A stretch of 64,000 nt of DNA, from assembly GCF_940670765.1 (NCBI RefSeq), contig NZ_CALNVW010000007.1, forward strand, positions 186,001 to 250,000. Reading direction: 5' to 3'. The position numbers and the translations under genes are program-made. Of the stretch, positions 1 to 7,659 are shown piece by piece. Within the stretch, counting starts at the first letter, position 1; each line of letters begins with the position of its first letter. The notes beneath the pieces are model-generated. The model saw only the letters and a program-made list of their open reading frames with translations, did no database searches and was not told the origin of the DNA. The stretch is from Streptomyces sp. A 4/2. Its GTDB lineage: Bacteria; Actinomycetota; Actinomycetes; Streptomycetales; Streptomycetaceae.

Positions 1-1
1 C

Positions 2-76
2 CTCTTCGCCCTGGCCATGGCTTTCACCGCACTGCTGATGCGGCGCCGCAGCGGGCTCGTACAGGCAGGTGACTGA
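2..76 (+). CDS. C-terminal fragment of sugar ABC transporter permease (MalF type), cut by the window edge
   Basis: An open frame runs in from the left edge, reading LFALAMAFTALLMRRRSGLVQAGD before TGA at 74-76. A hydrophobic helix followed by an RRR-rich cytoplasmic tail is the usual end of a binding-protein-dependent sugar permease. The next gene is a MalG-type permease 5 bases later, so this is probably the first membrane subunit of the same importer. Only the last 24 residues are visible, so the family call rests on context. Confidence 0.7.
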   Translation, partial: LFALAMAFTALLMRRRSGLVQAGD

Positions 77-81
77 CCGTC

Positions 82-984
82 ATGACACAGCTCACCACCC
101 ACGTCACCGACAACCCGTCGATCCGTGTCCAGGCCGACGAGGCCGAGCGGACCGCACGCCGCAAGACGCTGCTGCACTGGATCGCCGTGCACGCCCTGGG
201 CGTGGCCGCAGCGCTCTTCTTCGTGCTGCCGTTCGTCTTCGTGATCCTGACCTCGCTGATGAGCGACCAGCAGACACTCACCCGCGACCTGTGGCCGCAC
301 ACCTTCGAGTGGTCCAACTACCGCAAGGTCTTCGACACCCCGGGCTTCCTGACCTGGTGGCGGAACACCCTGCTGTACGCGGGACTCGGCACCGTACTGA
401 CCGTGGTGTCGTCGCTGCCCGTGGCGTACGCGCTCGCCAAGTTCCGCTTCCGCGGGCGGCACCTGTCGCTGATGCTCGTCATCTCGATGATGATGCTGCC
501 GCCGCAGGTCGTCATCATCCCGATGTATCTGTTCTGGGCGAAGCAGCTGGACCTGTCCGGCACGCTCTGGCCGCTGATCATCCCGATGGCGTTCGGCGAC
601 GCGTTCTCCATCTTCCTGCTGCGGCAGTTCCTGCTGACGATCCCGAACGAGTACATCGACGCGGCCAAGGTCGACGGCTGCGGTGAGTTCCGCACGCTGC
701 TCAAGGTCATCGTCCCGATGGCCAAGCCGGGGATCGCCGCCGTCGCGCTGTTCCAGTTCTTCTACGCCTGGAACGACTACTTCGGCCCGCAGATCTACAC
801 CTCGGAGAACTCGGCCGCCTGGACGCTGTCCTACGGCCTGGATTCCTTCAAGGGCGCACACCAGACCGACTGGAATCTGACCATGGCCGCGACCGTACTG
901 GTCATGGCCCCCGTGATCCTCGTCTTCTTCTTCGCACAGAAGGCCTTTGTCGAGGGCGTCACACTGACCGGAGTGAAGGGTTAG
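82..984 (+). CDS. Carbohydrate ABC transporter permease (MalG type)
   Basis: A 300-residue inner-membrane subunit of a CUT1 sugar importer. It has a cytoplasmic N-terminus, a first membrane helix near residues 36-58 (GVAAALFFVLPFVFVILTSL) and about six helices in all. The EAA loop that docks the ATPase starts near residue 190 (EYIDAAKVDGCGEF followed by LKVIVPMAKPGIAA). The ATG follows an AGGCAGGTGA-like ribosome site. It sits 5 bases after the other permease and 5 bases before the GH4 gene, so all are one operon. No ATPase gene is visible here; in Streptomyces such importers commonly share the MsiK ATPase encoded elsewhere. The substrate is inferred to be a glucoside or chitin-type disaccharide because of the downstream glycosidase and kinase. 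Confidence 0.93.
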   Translation: MTQLTTHVTDNPSIRVQADEAERTARRKTLLHWIAVHALGVAAALFFVLPFVFVILTSLMSDQQTLTRDLWPHTFEWSNYRKVFDTPGFLTWWRNTLLYAGLGTVLTVVSSLPVAYALAKFRFRGRHLSLMLVISMMMLPPQVVIIPMYLFWAKQLDLSGTLWPLIIPMAFGDAFSIFLLRQFLLTIPNEYIDAAKVDGCGEFRTLLKVIVPMAKPGIAAVALFQFFYAWNDYFGPQIYTSENSAAWTLSYGLDSFKGAHQTDWNLTMAATVLVMAPVILVFFFAQKAFVEGVTLTGVKG

Positions 985-989
985 CTGAA

Positions 990-2255
990 ATGAAGCTCGC
1001 AGTAGTGGGGGGCGGTTCCACCTACACCCCCGAACTCATCGATGGCTTCGCGCGGTTGAGGGACACGCTGCCGATCAGCGAGCTGGTGCTCGTGGACCCC
1101 GCGGCCGACCGCCTCGAACTGGTGGGCGGTCTCGCCCGGCGGATCTTCGCCAAGCAGGGTCACCCGGGCGTCATCACGACGACCTCGGACCTGGACGCGG
1201 GCGTCGCGGACGCCGACGCGGTCCTGCTCCAGTTGCGCGTCGGCGGCCAGGCGGCCCGCCAGCGGGACGAGACCTGGCCGCTGGAGTGCGGCTGCATCGG
1301 GCAGGAGACGACCGGGGCCGGCGGCCTCGCCAAGGCGCTGCGCACGGTGCCGGTCGTGCTCGACATCGCCGAGCGCGTACGGCGCACCAACCCGAACGCC
1401 TGGATCATCGACTTCACCAACCCGGTGGGCATCGTCACCCGGGCGCTGCTCCAGGCCGGGCACAAGGCCGTCGGGCTCTGCAACGTCGCCATCGGCTTCC
1501 AGCGGAAGTTCGCCGCCCAGCTCGACGTCGCGCCGTCCGACGTGTTCCTCAACCACGTCGGGCTCAACCACCTGACCTGGGAACTCGGCGTCCGCCTGGG
1601 CGGTCCCGAGGGCGCGGACGTGCTGCCGAAGCTGCTCGCCGAGCACGGCGACGCGATCGCCGACGACCTGCATCTGCCGCGCTCGGTCGTGGACCGGCTC
1701 GGCGTGGTGCCCTCGTACTACCTGCGCTACTTCTACGCGCACGACGAGGTCGTACGGGAGCTGCGCACCAAGCCGTCGCGGGCCGCCGAGGTGGCCGCGA
1801 TGGAGAAGGAACTGCTCACCATGTACGGCGACCCGGCGCTGGACGAGAAGCCCGCGCTGCTCGCCAAGCGGGGCGGCGCGTTCTACTCCGAGGCGGCCGT
1901 GGACCTGGCGTCCTCGCTGCTCGGCGCGGGGGGCTCCCGGTACCAGGTGGTCAACACGTACAACAACGGCACGCTGCCGTTCCTCCCCGACGACGCCGTG
2001 ATCGAGGTCCAGGCGACGGTGGACGGGAACGGCGCCACGCCGCTGGCCGTGCCGGCGCTCGACCCGCTGTACGCCGGTCTGATCGCCAACGTCACGGCGT
2101 ACGAGGACCTCGCCCTGGAAGCCGCGCTGCGCGGCGGCCGGGACCGGGTCTTCCGGGCCCTGCTCGCGCACCCGCTGATCGGGCAGTACGCGTACGCCGA
2201 CGAGCTGACGGACCAGCTCGTCGCGCACAACCGGGAGCACCTCGCGTGGGCGTGA
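990..2255 (+). CDS. 6-phospho-beta-glucosidase-like enzyme, glycoside hydrolase family 4
   Basis: A 421-residue cytoplasmic GH4 enzyme, full length for the family. The N-terminal NAD-binding signature is VVGGGSTYTPELIDG. The Mn-binding cysteine of the family fits C164 (GLCNVAIGFQ), and the metal histidine fits H194 (HVGLNHLTW). GH4 enzymes use NAD+ and Mn2+ in a redox-elimination mechanism to cleave 6-phospho-glycosides. The start lies 5 bases after the permease stop. Its stop overlaps the following kinase start (GTGA), so the two are translationally coupled. The substrate must be phosphorylated, yet the importer is an ABC system rather than a PTS; the adjacent kinase may supply the phosphate. 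Exact sugar specificity (6-P-glucoside against phosphorylated chitobiose) cannot be read from the sequence. Confidence 0.9.
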   Translation: MKLAVVGGGSTYTPELIDGFARLRDTLPISELVLVDPAADRLELVGGLARRIFAKQGHPGVITTTSDLDAGVADADAVLLQLRVGGQAARQRDETWPLECGCIGQETTGAGGLAKALRTVPVVLDIAERVRRTNPNAWIIDFTNPVGIVTRALLQAGHKAVGLCNVAIGFQRKFAAQLDVAPSDVFLNHVGLNHLTWELGVRLGGPEGADVLPKLLAEHGDAIADDLHLPRSVVDRLGVVPSYYLRYFYAHDEVVRELRTKPSRAAEVAAMEKELLTMYGDPALDEKPALLAKRGGAFYSEAAVDLASSLLGAGGSRYQVVNTYNNGTLPFLPDDAVIEVQATVDGNGATPLAVPALDPLYAGLIANVTAYEDLALEAALRGGRDRVFRALLAHPLIGQYAYADELTDQLVAHNREHLAWA

Positions 2256-3262
2256 CAGCAAGTGTGCTGGCGATCGATGCCGGCAACAGCAAGACGGACG
2301 TGGCCGTCATCGCGGCGGACGGCACCGTCCTGGGCAGGGGGCGGGCCGGTGGCTTCCAGCCGCCGGTGGTCGGGATCGACGCGGCGATCGACGTCCTGGC
2401 GACCGCGGTCGACGCGGCGGTCAGGGAAGCCGGGGCCGGGGCGGTGCCCGGCGAGGTCGGAGGTGCAGCGGGCTCCGCTGCGGCGCCGGTCGCGTCGTTC
2501 GTCTCCGCCTGTCTGGCCAATGCGGATCTCCCGGTCGAGGAACGGGAGTTGGCCGAGGCCATCGAGGCGCGGGGCTGGGGTCCCGTGGTGGATGTGCGCA
2601 ACGACACCTTCGCCATACTGCGGGCGGGCGTGGACGAGCCGCTCGGGGTGGCCGTGGTGTGCGGCGCGGGCATCAACTGCGTCGGCATGACGCCCGACGG
2701 ACGGACCGCGCGTTTCCCCGCGATCGGCCGGATATCCGGCGACTGGGGCGGCGGCGGGGGCCTGGCCGAGGAGGCGCTGTGGCATGCGGCGCGGGCCGAG
2801 GACGGGCGCGGCGTGCCGACCGAGCTGGAGAGGGCCGTACCCGCGCATTTCGGGCTGCCGACGATGTACGCGGTGATCGAGGCGCTGCATCTGGGCCGCA
2901 TCCCGGGCGAGCGCAAGCACGAGCTGACCCCGGTGCTCTTCGCGACCGCGGCGGCCGGTGACGCGGTCGCGCGCTCGGTGGTCGAGCGGCAGGCGGAGGA
3001 GGTCGTCGCGCTCGCCGTGGTGGCGCTCGACCGGCTCGGCCTGCTCGACGCGGAGGTACCCGTGCTGCTCGGCGGGAGCGTACTGGCGGCGCGGCACCCA
3101 CAGTTGGACGACGTCGTCCGGCGGCTGCTGGCCGAGCGGGCGCCGAAGGCGGTCCCGCGGGTGGTGACGGCGTCGCCGGTGCTGGGCGCGGCCCTGCTGG
3201 GGCTGGACCAGGTCGGGGCGCCTACCGAGTCCCATGCGCGGCTCCGGGCGCAGTACGCCTGA
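2252..3262 (+). CDS. BadF/BadG/BcrA/BcrD-type ATPase, N-acetylglucosamine kinase-like
   Basis: A 336-residue sugar kinase of the ASKHA fold. The phosphate-1 loop is at the N-terminus (LAIDAGNSKTDVAV, about residues 6-19), the second nucleotide loop is GAGINCVG, and the typical family segment RISGDWGGGGGLAEEAL follows. The GTG start at 2252 overlaps the GH4 stop, so the codon is fixed by coupling. BadF-family kinases of this length phosphorylate GlcNAc or related amino sugars. In this operon it most likely makes the 6-phospho-sugar needed by the GH4 enzyme, or rescues the released sugar. It is the last gene before a strong terminator. The substrate is inferred from context, not seen. Confidence 0.85.
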   Translation: MTASVLAIDAGNSKTDVAVIAADGTVLGRGRAGGFQPPVVGIDAAIDVLATAVDAAVREAGAGAVPGEVGGAAGSAAAPVASFVSACLANADLPVEERELAEAIEARGWGPVVDVRNDTFAILRAGVDEPLGVAVVCGAGINCVGMTPDGRTARFPAIGRISGDWGGGGGLAEEALWHAARAEDGRGVPTELERAVPAHFGLPTMYAVIEALHLGRIPGERKHELTPVLFATAAAGDAVARSVVERQAEEVVALAVVALDRLGLLDAEVPVLLGGSVLAARHPQLDDVVRRLLAERAPKAVPRVVTASPVLGAALLGLDQVGAPTESHARLRAQYA

Positions 3263-3594
3263 GGTTCGGGCCCCGTGCGGCTGCGGCTCCGGGCGCAGTG
3301 CGCCTGATCAGGGAGTGAAGGGGGTTGCGTTCCGTGTAGTGACGGAGCGCAACCCCCTTTCCGTGCGCCCCTGATGCGCAGGTGAACCACCGATTCATGC
3401 GCCTCGAACGGGAACCGAATTGATCCCCGCGACGTATTCATGGTGGGGATACAGCGGGGGCGGGCGACAGGTCGTACAAGATCGTGTCAATCCCGGTGTG
3501 GATGTCGCTCCCTGCGGCCATACTTGCTGGCCGGGCACTCGTCTTCCGACGCCGGGGAAGACGGGCAACCGTCCGTGACCGAGGGGGAGGTCAA
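3263..3594 (+). other. Intergenic spacer between the sugar operon and the PknG block
   Basis: A 332-base spacer with no convincing gene. It carries a duplicated tail of the preceding gene: CGGCTCCGGGCGCAGT occurs just before the kinase stop and again just after it. The kinase terminator follows, then about 230 bases that should hold the promoter of the signalling block. A CATACT hexamer near 3529-3534 is a weak -10 candidate, but I see no good -35 partner. Confidence 0.5.
3318..3362 (+). terminator. Rho-independent-type hairpin terminator
   Basis: A 17-bp stem: 3318-3334 (AAGGGGGTTGCGTTCCG) pairs with 3343-3359 with a single G-U pair, around an 8-base loop, followed by TTT. It lies 56 bases after the kinase stop and ends the sugar operon. 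Confidence 0.85.
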
Positions 3595-5025
3595 GTGGTA
3601 CACCCGCCGAACGGGGGCACGGCGCAGGGTCCACCGCCCGCGCAGCCGCCCCCCGCCGTGGCGCCCGCGCGGATTCCCGCGCCCGCGCCACCCGTGCAGC
3701 CGCCCCCGGCGGCGCACCGCAGTGCGGTGTCCGGGGCCCGGGACCGGCTGCGTGCCGCGGCGACGACCGAGCCCGGCCGACTGTGGATCATGGGAACGCT
3801 GGTGGCCGTGCTGGTCGTGGCGTTCGGAGCGGTGACCGCGTTCGAGATCTCCGACCGTGCGGCAGCCGCCGACGACGTGGTCAGCCACAGCCAGCCACTG
3901 AGTGCGGACGCGGCGAGCATCTACCGCTCACTGGCCGACGCGGACACGGCAGCGGCGAGTGGCTTCCTCGCGGGCATGCAGGAGCCCGCGGACGTGCACG
4001 CGCGGTACGACAAGGACATCGCCACGGCATCACGGCTGCTGGTGAAGGCCGCGGCCAACACGGACAGTTCGACCGAGTCCGGCCGCCAGATCGCGCAGAT
4101 CAACGAACAGCTTCCGCGCTACACCGGCCTGATCGAGCGCGCCCGCGCGAGCAACCGCCAGGGGCTGCCGCTCGGCGGCGCCTACCTGCGGTACGCCAAC
4201 CAGCAGATGAACACGCTGCTGCTGCCCGCCGCCGAGAAGCTCTACGAGGCGGAGACCGGGCGGCTGTACGAGGACTACGACTCCGCTTCGGCCTGGCCGT
4301 ACTTCTCCACCGCGGTGGGGATCCTGGCGCTGGCCGGCCTGTTCTACGTGCAGCGGCGCAACTTCCTGCGTACCAACCGCGTGTTCAACCACGGCCTGGT
4401 GACCGCCTCGGCCGCGTCCGTCGTCGTCCTCCTCTGGATGGTCGTCGGCCACGTGGTCGCCGGAGCCGATCTGCGGACCTCCAGGGCGCACGGCCAGGAG
4501 TCGCTGAAGGTGCTCAACGACGCACGCATCAGCTCGCTCAAGGCACGGTCCAACGAGAACCTCACCCTGGTGTCGCGCGGCTCCGTACTGACCAAGGACG
4601 GCAAGCACGACCAGTACGAGTACGACTTCACCAAGGAGATGGCTTCCCTGGTCAGCGGGCTCGACAAGGCGAAGAGCCTGGCGAAGGACGACACCGCGGG
4701 CGAGCTCCCGGTGCAGCGCGCGGTGACCGCCGTCACCACCTGGAAGACGCGCCACGCCACGGCGCGCAGCACGGACGACGCCGGGAACTACGAGGCCGCG
4801 CTGCCGCAGGTCATCGGCAGGACCGGGTCGACCGGCCAGTCCTTCGACCAGGTGGACCGGGCCCTGGAGCAGGCGCTCGGCCATGAACAGCAGGAATTCA
4901 CCCGGGCCGCCACGAACGGGCGTGGCGCGCTGGCCGGGCTCCCGGTGGGCGCGGCGGTACTGGCCGTGCTGGGTGCCGCCGCCGCGGGGCTCGGCATCAG
5001 CCGCAGGCTTTCGGAGTACAGGTGA
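3595..5025 (+). CDS. GlnX-like four-helix transmembrane sensor of the PknG module
   Basis: A 476-residue membrane protein. I chose GTG 3595 because a GAGGGGGAGG ribosome site ends four bases before it; a longer upstream frame has none. A proline-rich cytoplasmic tail (residues 1-60) is followed by helices near 63-83, 236-256, 268-291 and 446-467, leaving two extracytoplasmic, mostly helical domains of about 150 residues each. This is the layout of mycobacterial GlnX, which with GlnH passes amino-acid availability to PknG. The next gene is a GlnH-type binding protein that overlaps or abuts its stop, and pknG follows two genes later. Sequence identity to GlnX is not shown here; the call comes from topology and gene order. 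Confidence 0.72.
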   Translation: MVHPPNGGTAQGPPPAQPPPAVAPARIPAPAPPVQPPPAAHRSAVSGARDRLRAAATTEPGRLWIMGTLVAVLVVAFGAVTAFEISDRAAAADDVVSHSQPLSADAASIYRSLADADTAAASGFLAGMQEPADVHARYDKDIATASRLLVKAAANTDSSTESGRQIAQINEQLPRYTGLIERARASNRQGLPLGGAYLRYANQQMNTLLLPAAEKLYEAETGRLYEDYDSASAWPYFSTAVGILALAGLFYVQRRNFLRTNRVFNHGLVTASAASVVVLLWMVVGHVVAGADLRTSRAHGQESLKVLNDARISSLKARSNENLTLVSRGSVLTKDGKHDQYEYDFTKEMASLVSGLDKAKSLAKDDTAGELPVQRAVTAVTTWKTRHATARSTDDAGNYEAALPQVIGRTGSTGQSFDQVDRALEQALGHEQQEFTRAATNGRGALAGLPVGAAVLAVLGAAAAGLGISRRLSEYR

Positions 5026-5036
5026 GGAGGCGCAGC

Positions 5037-6095
5037 GTGCCGAGTTCGCTGGATTCTTCCGGGGGGCGTCCCCCGGCCGCCCTGCCGGGCCCCTCGCCGC
5101 ACGCCGCACGGACCGTCAGGCTCCGTGGCTGGGGCGGTGTCACCGCGATGGCCGCGGCCTGTGCGCTGACCGCCGCCGCGGCGCTGATCCCGCTCACGCT
5201 GGGGGGCACCGACTCCGGTGGCACCGCGCTGGGCGGCCAGGGTGTGGCGTCGGCCTCGCCCGCCAAGGCCGACACCTGTACCGACCCGGAGGCCAGCCTC
5301 CCGCCGTCCAGCGCGGACGGCCCCACGATCGACAAGATCAAGAAGGCGGACCGGCTGGTCGTCGGTGTCGATCAGAACAGCTACCGCTGGGGCTACCGCA
5401 ATCCCGCGACCCGCACCCTGGAGGGCTTCGACATCAGCCTCGTCAAGGCCATCGCGAAGAACCTGCTGGGCAGCGAGGACAAGGTCACCTACCGCGCCAT
5501 CCCGACCAACCAGCGGATCGAGGCGCTGCAGGAGGGCAAGGTCGACATCGTGGTGAGGACGATGACGATCAACTGCGAGCGGAGCAAGCAAGTAGCCTTC
5601 TCCACCGCGTACTTCCAGGCCGGACAGCAGGTACTGGCGCCCAAGAACTCCACGATCACCGGGTACAACGACACCCTCAAGGGCAAGAAGGTCTGTACGG
5701 CCACCGGTTCGACGGCCTACGACGCGCTGAAGAACAAGTCGTACGGCGCGATATTCGAGGACACGCCGACCGAGCAGCGCACCGTGCCCAACCAACTGGA
5801 CTGTCTGGTCCAGCTCCAACTGGGCCTGGTCGACGCGGTGGTCACGGACAACGCCCTCGCGGCGGGCCAGGCGGCGCAGGACCCGGCCGTCGGCCTGCGG
5901 GGCGCCCCCTTCACCACCGAGTACTACGGCGTGGCGACGAAGATCGGCAATGACGACCTGGTGCGCCGCATCAACCAGGTGCTGGTGGACTACCGCAGCG
6001 GCGGGGACAACAGCGAGTGGATGAAGGCGTACGACAAGTGGCTGTCGGCCGACATGAAGGGGATCAAGGGTCCGCCGGCACCCAAGTACCGATAG
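5037..6095 (+). CDS. GlnH-like extracytoplasmic amino-acid-binding protein
   Basis: A 352-residue periplasmic-binding-fold protein (SBP_bac_3, amino-acid type). I preferred GTG 5037 over the overlapping GTG 5022 because AGGAGG lies 6 bases upstream of it. A single hydrophobic segment near residues 42-60 (AMAAACALTAAAALIPLTL) anchors or exports it. No clear lipobox is present, unlike the lipoprotein GlnH of mycobacteria. The binding domain follows, with a typical core (LVVGVDQNSYRWGY, LEGFDISLVKAIAKNLLG, VDIVVRTMTIN, CTATGSTAYDAL, VDAVVTDNALAAG). No ABC permease or ATPase is adjacent, so it is likely a sensor rather than an importer, presenting Asp/Glu-type ligands to the GlnX-like protein. 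Ligand identity is inference. Confidence 0.78.
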   Translation: MPSSLDSSGGRPPAALPGPSPHAARTVRLRGWGGVTAMAAACALTAAAALIPLTLGGTDSGGTALGGQGVASASPAKADTCTDPEASLPPSSADGPTIDKIKKADRLVVGVDQNSYRWGYRNPATRTLEGFDISLVKAIAKNLLGSEDKVTYRAIPTNQRIEALQEGKVDIVVRTMTINCERSKQVAFSTAYFQAGQQVLAPKNSTITGYNDTLKGKKVCTATGSTAYDALKNKSYGAIFEDTPTEQRTVPNQLDCLVQLQLGLVDAVVTDNALAAGQAAQDPAVGLRGAPFTTEYYGVATKIGNDDLVRRINQVLVDYRSGGDNSEWMKAYDKWLSADMKGIKGPPAPKYR

Positions 6096-6133
6096 GGCAG
6101 CGGGGGTAGGACGGTTGGTGGCCCTGCCCGGAC

Positions 6134-6260
6134 CCGGTAGAACTGAACACCGGTAGAACTGGACACCGGCGGATCCGGACACCGGCAGAACCTGCGCGGG
6201 CCGGACCGGGTACCGGCAGATCGTGATACCGGCAGAGCGTGGTACCGGCAGGACTTGAGA
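6134..6260 (+). repeat. 16-bp tandem minisatellite, about 8 degenerate units
   Basis: Units start at 6134, 6150, 6166, 6182, about 6197-6201, 6213, 6229 and 6245, close to CCGGCAGAACTGGACA. Two longer or shorter middle units break the phase. It fills most of the spacer between the GlnH-like gene and the next gene of the block. Confidence 0.85.
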
Positions 6261-6305
6261 CCATAGGCAGCTGAGGCTGAGGACAGCGGAGCGGAGAGGT
6301 GATCG

Positions 6306-7658
6306 ATGGGCGTCGCGGGTTCCGTCCCCGGTCCTGGCTGGCCGGGGAGCGCCTCCGGGCCGGTGATGGACCGGGACGAGGTGGACCGTGCGCTGACACG
6401 GCTCGCCGCCGAACACGAGGCGATCGAGACCTCGCTGCTCGCCCTGCAGGACCACGCGGGGCGCAGGCTCCTCGAAGGCGCCGCGCTGACCGGGTTCACC
6501 AAGGACCGCTGGGCCGCCACCGAGCAGTCCATCACGGTGCTCTGGGCGTACTTCGACGCGTACGCGGCAGCTCTGGAGGACGCCAGGGCGCTGCGTTCAC
6601 GGCGGCGCTGGCCGGGCCGCGAGGAGCTGACCGAGCTCACCGAAGTGCTGCGCGGCCGGAGCGTCACCCTCCCCAGCACCGCCACGCACACGGCCCCGAC
6701 GTATCCCGCCCTGTCGATCACCGGACCCGCCAGGCTCACCGAGCGCTTCTCGCTCGAAGAGCTGGTGACCCGGATGAACGAGCTGTACGCCCAGGCGCTG
6801 GACATGGTGGTCGCGTCGGACGCCGTGTGGTCGGCGCTGCCCGCCCGGATAGACCTGCTCGCCGCGGAGCTGGCCCGTACCCGCTCGCTGGCGCACTCCG
6901 TGGGCGTACGCCCGGGGGAACACCCGGCGGGCGACGACCTGGAGTCGATCACCCAGGAACTGGCCACGCTCCGGGCCGAGGTGATCTCCGATCCGCTGGC
7001 CTACTGGCGTGCCGCCCAGGGCAGTTCGGCGCCGGGCGGCGGACGCCCGGACACCGAGCGGTACGACCGGGCCGCCCGCGCGCTGGAGGATATCCGCCGC
7101 GAGATCGACGCGGTGCTCACGGTGCGCCAGGACGCCGAGCAGCGGCTGCTGCACCTGCGGGACCTGCTGACGCGTGCCGACCGTACGCTGGCCGAGGCCA
7201 GGGTGGCCCGCGGTGAGGTGCTCGCGAAGATCGCCGCGTCCGAGGTGCCCGCGGTGAGCGGACCGTCGACGGTGCTCCAGGAGCAGTTGCGGGCCGCCGC
7301 CGAGTACCGCAGGCACGCACAGTGGCACCGGCTCTCGCCGCTCCTGGAGTCCCTGGAGCGGGAGGCCGAGGACGAACTGCTGCGCGCCCGTGAGTCGTTG
7401 TCGGCGGTCACCGCGCCGCTCGCGGTCCGTGCGGAGCTGCGCGGCCGACTTGACGCGTACCGGGCGAAGGTCTCCCGGCACGGGATGGCGGAGGATCCGC
7501 TGCTGATCGAGCGGTACGACGCGGCCCGCAGAATGCTGTGGAGCGCGCCGTGCGATCTGCGCGTCGCCGAGCAGGCGGTGCTGCGCTACCAGCAGGCCAC
7601 GGCGGAGGTCCTGGTCCCGGGACAGTCCGGGCCCGCCGACCACAGGGGGAACGCGTGA
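6306..7658 (+). CDS. Conserved helical protein of the PknG block, unknown function
   Basis: A 450-residue soluble protein I do not recognise as a named family. The ATG at 6306 has GGAGAGG six bases upstream; an in-frame ATG at 6366 (VMDRDEVDRAL) is the alternative and starts at the first predicted helix. The sequence is almost entirely Ala/Glu/Arg/Leu-rich helix, with several heptad-like stretches (DRDEVDRALTRLAAEHEAIE, residues 340-400) typical of coiled coils. It has no signal peptide, membrane helix or catalytic motif. The gene is followed by pknG with one intervening base, so it is co-translated. Position suggests a scaffold, adaptor or substrate of the kinase; that is inference. Confidence 0.75.
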   Translation: MGVAGSVPGPGWPGSASGPVMDRDEVDRALTRLAAEHEAIETSLLALQDHAGRRLLEGAALTGFTKDRWAATEQSITVLWAYFDAYAAALEDARALRSRRRWPGREELTELTEVLRGRSVTLPSTATHTAPTYPALSITGPARLTERFSLEELVTRMNELYAQALDMVVASDAVWSALPARIDLLAAELARTRSLAHSVGVRPGEHPAGDDLESITQELATLRAEVISDPLAYWRAAQGSSAPGGGRPDTERYDRAARALEDIRREIDAVLTVRQDAEQRLLHLRDLLTRADRTLAEARVARGEVLAKIAASEVPAVSGPSTVLQEQLRAAAEYRRHAQWHRLSPLLESLEREAEDELLRARESLSAVTAPLAVRAELRGRLDAYRAKVSRHGMAEDPLLIERYDAARRMLWSAPCDLRVAEQAVLRYQQATAEVLVPGQSGPADHRGNA

Positions 7659-7659
7659 G

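Noticed and set aside
3484..3594. Longer N-terminus for the GlnX-like gene starting at 3484
   Set aside because: No ribosome site at that start, while a strong GAGGGGGAGG precedes GTG 3595, and the extra residues do not look like coding sequence.
1..3600. DasR-type operator sites near the sugar operon
   Set aside because: No copy of the ACTGGTCTAGACCAGT-like palindrome is visible upstream or within the operon, although the true promoter lies outside the window.
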